A stretch of 5,302 bases of DNA, taken from assembly GCA_902497215.1 (NCBI GenBank), contig CABVEH010000098.1:1-5302 (forward strand), in the 5' to 3' direction. A program made the position numbers and the translations under genes. Source of the DNA: an uncultured Eggerthellaceae bacterium. GTDB taxonomy: Bacteria > Actinomycetota > Coriobacteriia > Coriobacteriales > Eggerthellaceae. Positions within the stretch are counted from its first letter, which is position 1. Each line of letters starts with the position of its first letter. A model generated the notes under the pieces. It had not been told where the DNA came from, ran no database searches, and worked only from the letters and a program-made list of their open reading frames with translations. Shown piece after piece: positions 4,415-5,302 of the stretch.

Positions 4415-5302
4415 CTATTCCTCCGTCCAGCCCAGTTCGTTCCTGCATGAAGGATAGCCGCGGTGCAGCCTTTCCCAGCGCACGTCTTCGGAAAGGCAGA
4501 GGTTCTGCGGCGAACCCTGGAACATGTTGGGGTCGAGGCAGCCGACGTCGGCCCCGCTTTCTATCAGCGACGTGTAGATGCCGGCGTTGTCGGGGCGGTT
4601 CAGCAGTATGTAGCCGACCAGCCTGCCGTCGCGCGTGACGAACTTGGCATAGGATTCGTCGTCGGCGAATACAGTGCTTTGATATTCGACGGAATCGGCA
4701 GGGGGGTTGATGACGCCCGACGTCAGCAGGCTGGCATCGAAGAAGTCGACGGCGTTCACCGCGAAGTCGCCCTTGTAGGGAGAGGCGTCCGCAAACCGCG
4801 CCATGTGCAGCCCGGCGCATCTCCCCTGCCTTACGGCGTTCGGCCAAAGGGCCAGCGGATGCTGCGAGCCGTCGAGCACGTCTGTTACCTGCACGACGTC
4901 GCCCGCCGCATAGACGTCGGGAAGCGACGTGCGCAGCGACTCGTCGCAGACGAGGCCGCGACCTTGCTGCGCCCCCGCATTTACCGCCAGCGCCGAGTTG
5001 GGCCTGACGCCGACGGCTGCCACCACGACGTCGCAATCGATGAAGCTTCCGTCGGTGAGGTTGGCCTTCACCGCCTTGCCATCTTCGATGGCAAACGAGC
5101 TGGCGCTTACGCCGGGTCTGCAGACTATGTCTTCGCTTTCCAGCCTGCGTTGAAGAACGGAGGCTCCCTGCTCGTCCAGCACAGCAGGCAGGATGCGCGG
5201 CGCGAGCTCGAGCACAAGGACCTCGTCGACATAACGCGAGACGGCTTCGGCGGCCTTTAGCCCTATCAGTCCGGCGCCCACGACGACCACGCGAACGGGG
5301 GC
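4415..5302 (-). CDS. NAD(P)/FAD-dependent pyridine nucleotide-disulfide-type oxidoreductase, C-terminal part (cut by window edge)
   Basis: The 295 visible residues cover the NAD(P)-binding and later parts of a Pyr_redox_2-type flavoprotein. The N-terminal FAD-binding motif lies beyond the right edge. Visible: the dinucleotide loop V-V-V-V-G-A-G-L-I-G (5-14), an acidic residue at the end of the next strand (L-E-L-A-P-R-I-L-P, Glu32) that favours NADH, D-V-V-V-A-A-V-G-V-R-P-N (91-102), and the second FAD motif S-L-P-D-V-Y-A-A-G-D (126-135), followed by L-W-P-N-A-V-R-Q-G (152-160). It ends 2 bp before the GXGXG glutamate synthase gene, whose SD lies within its last codons, so the two are translated from one message. 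In split glutamate synthase clusters such a flavoprotein probably feeds electrons to the FMN subunit. Exact partner and cofactor preference are inferred. Rubredoxin- or NADH-oxidase-like activity is an alternative. Confidence 0.87.
   Translation of the reverse strand, partial: APVRVVVVGAGLIGLKAAEAVSRYVDEVLVLELAPRILPAVLDEQGASVLQRRLESEDIVCRPGVSASSFAIEDGKAVKANLTDGSFIDCDVVVAAVGVRPNSALAVNAGAQQGRGLVCDESLRTSLPDVYAAGDVVQVTDVLDGSQHPLALWPNAVRQGRCAGLHMARFADASPYKGDFAVNAVDFFDASLLTSGVINPPADSVEYQSTVFADDESYAKFVTRDGRLVGYILLNRPDNAGIYTSLIESGADVGCLDPNMFQGSPQNLCLSEDVRWERLHRGYPSCRNELGWTEE

Noticed and set aside
4413..5036. Arg-rich N-terminal extension of the GXGXG protein
   Set aside because: It is the out-of-frame reading of the oxidoreductase gene, and the true start at 4412 has a strong SD.
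4463..5260. 265-codon open frame on the plus strand opposite the oxidoreductase
   Set aside because: It is a shadow of the conserved minus-strand gene, with no SD and no recognisable motif.

Overview
The window is GC-rich and densely packed, with short gaps and good Shine-Dalgarno (SD) sequences. Codon usage, gene content and protein style suggest a high-GC, probably anaerobic actinobacterium, perhaps of the Coriobacteriia/Eggerthellaceae type. That placement is an inference from general resemblance, not a database match. The common theme is glutamate: two genes of the glutamate-to-arginine pathway, a glutamate-cysteine ligase, and part of a split glutamate synthase.

Layout. (1) Positions 1-1511, minus strand: the start of an arginine operon read right to left, argC (complete) followed by argJ (cut by the left window edge). 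(2) Positions 1512-1866: a 355-bp divergent regulatory region. On the argC side it holds an 11-codon ORF ending in three consecutive arginine codons, several hairpins and a T8 tract just before the argC SD. This arrangement resembles a ribosome-mediated attenuator. It also holds ATGCAT motifs and overlapping, oppositely oriented -10-like elements. (3) Positions 1867-3566, plus strand: a two-gene unit of a GCS2-type glutamate-cysteine ligase and a SlyD-like FKBP peptidyl-prolyl isomerase, 8 bp apart, with the second SD overlapping the first stop codon. (4) Positions 3567-3677: a convergent gap almost filled by two perfect-stem hairpins. They are exact reverse complements over 32 bp and have mutually complementary loops. 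(5) Positions 3675-5302, minus strand: a pyridine-nucleotide/FAD oxidoreductase (5' part outside the window), then, 2 bp on, a stand-alone GXGXG-domain protein equivalent to the C-terminal domain of the glutamate synthase large subunit. This is the archaeal-type split GltB arrangement.

How they fit together. The split glutamate synthase would make glutamate. ArgC and ArgJ use acetylated glutamate derivatives on the way to ornithine and arginine. The ligase joins glutamate to cysteine to give gamma-glutamylcysteine. No glutathione synthetase is visible here. The most interesting signals are non-coding: the putative Arg-Arg-Arg leader peptide upstream of argC, and the paired palindromes between the convergent genes. 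All folding statements were made by eye and need calculation.
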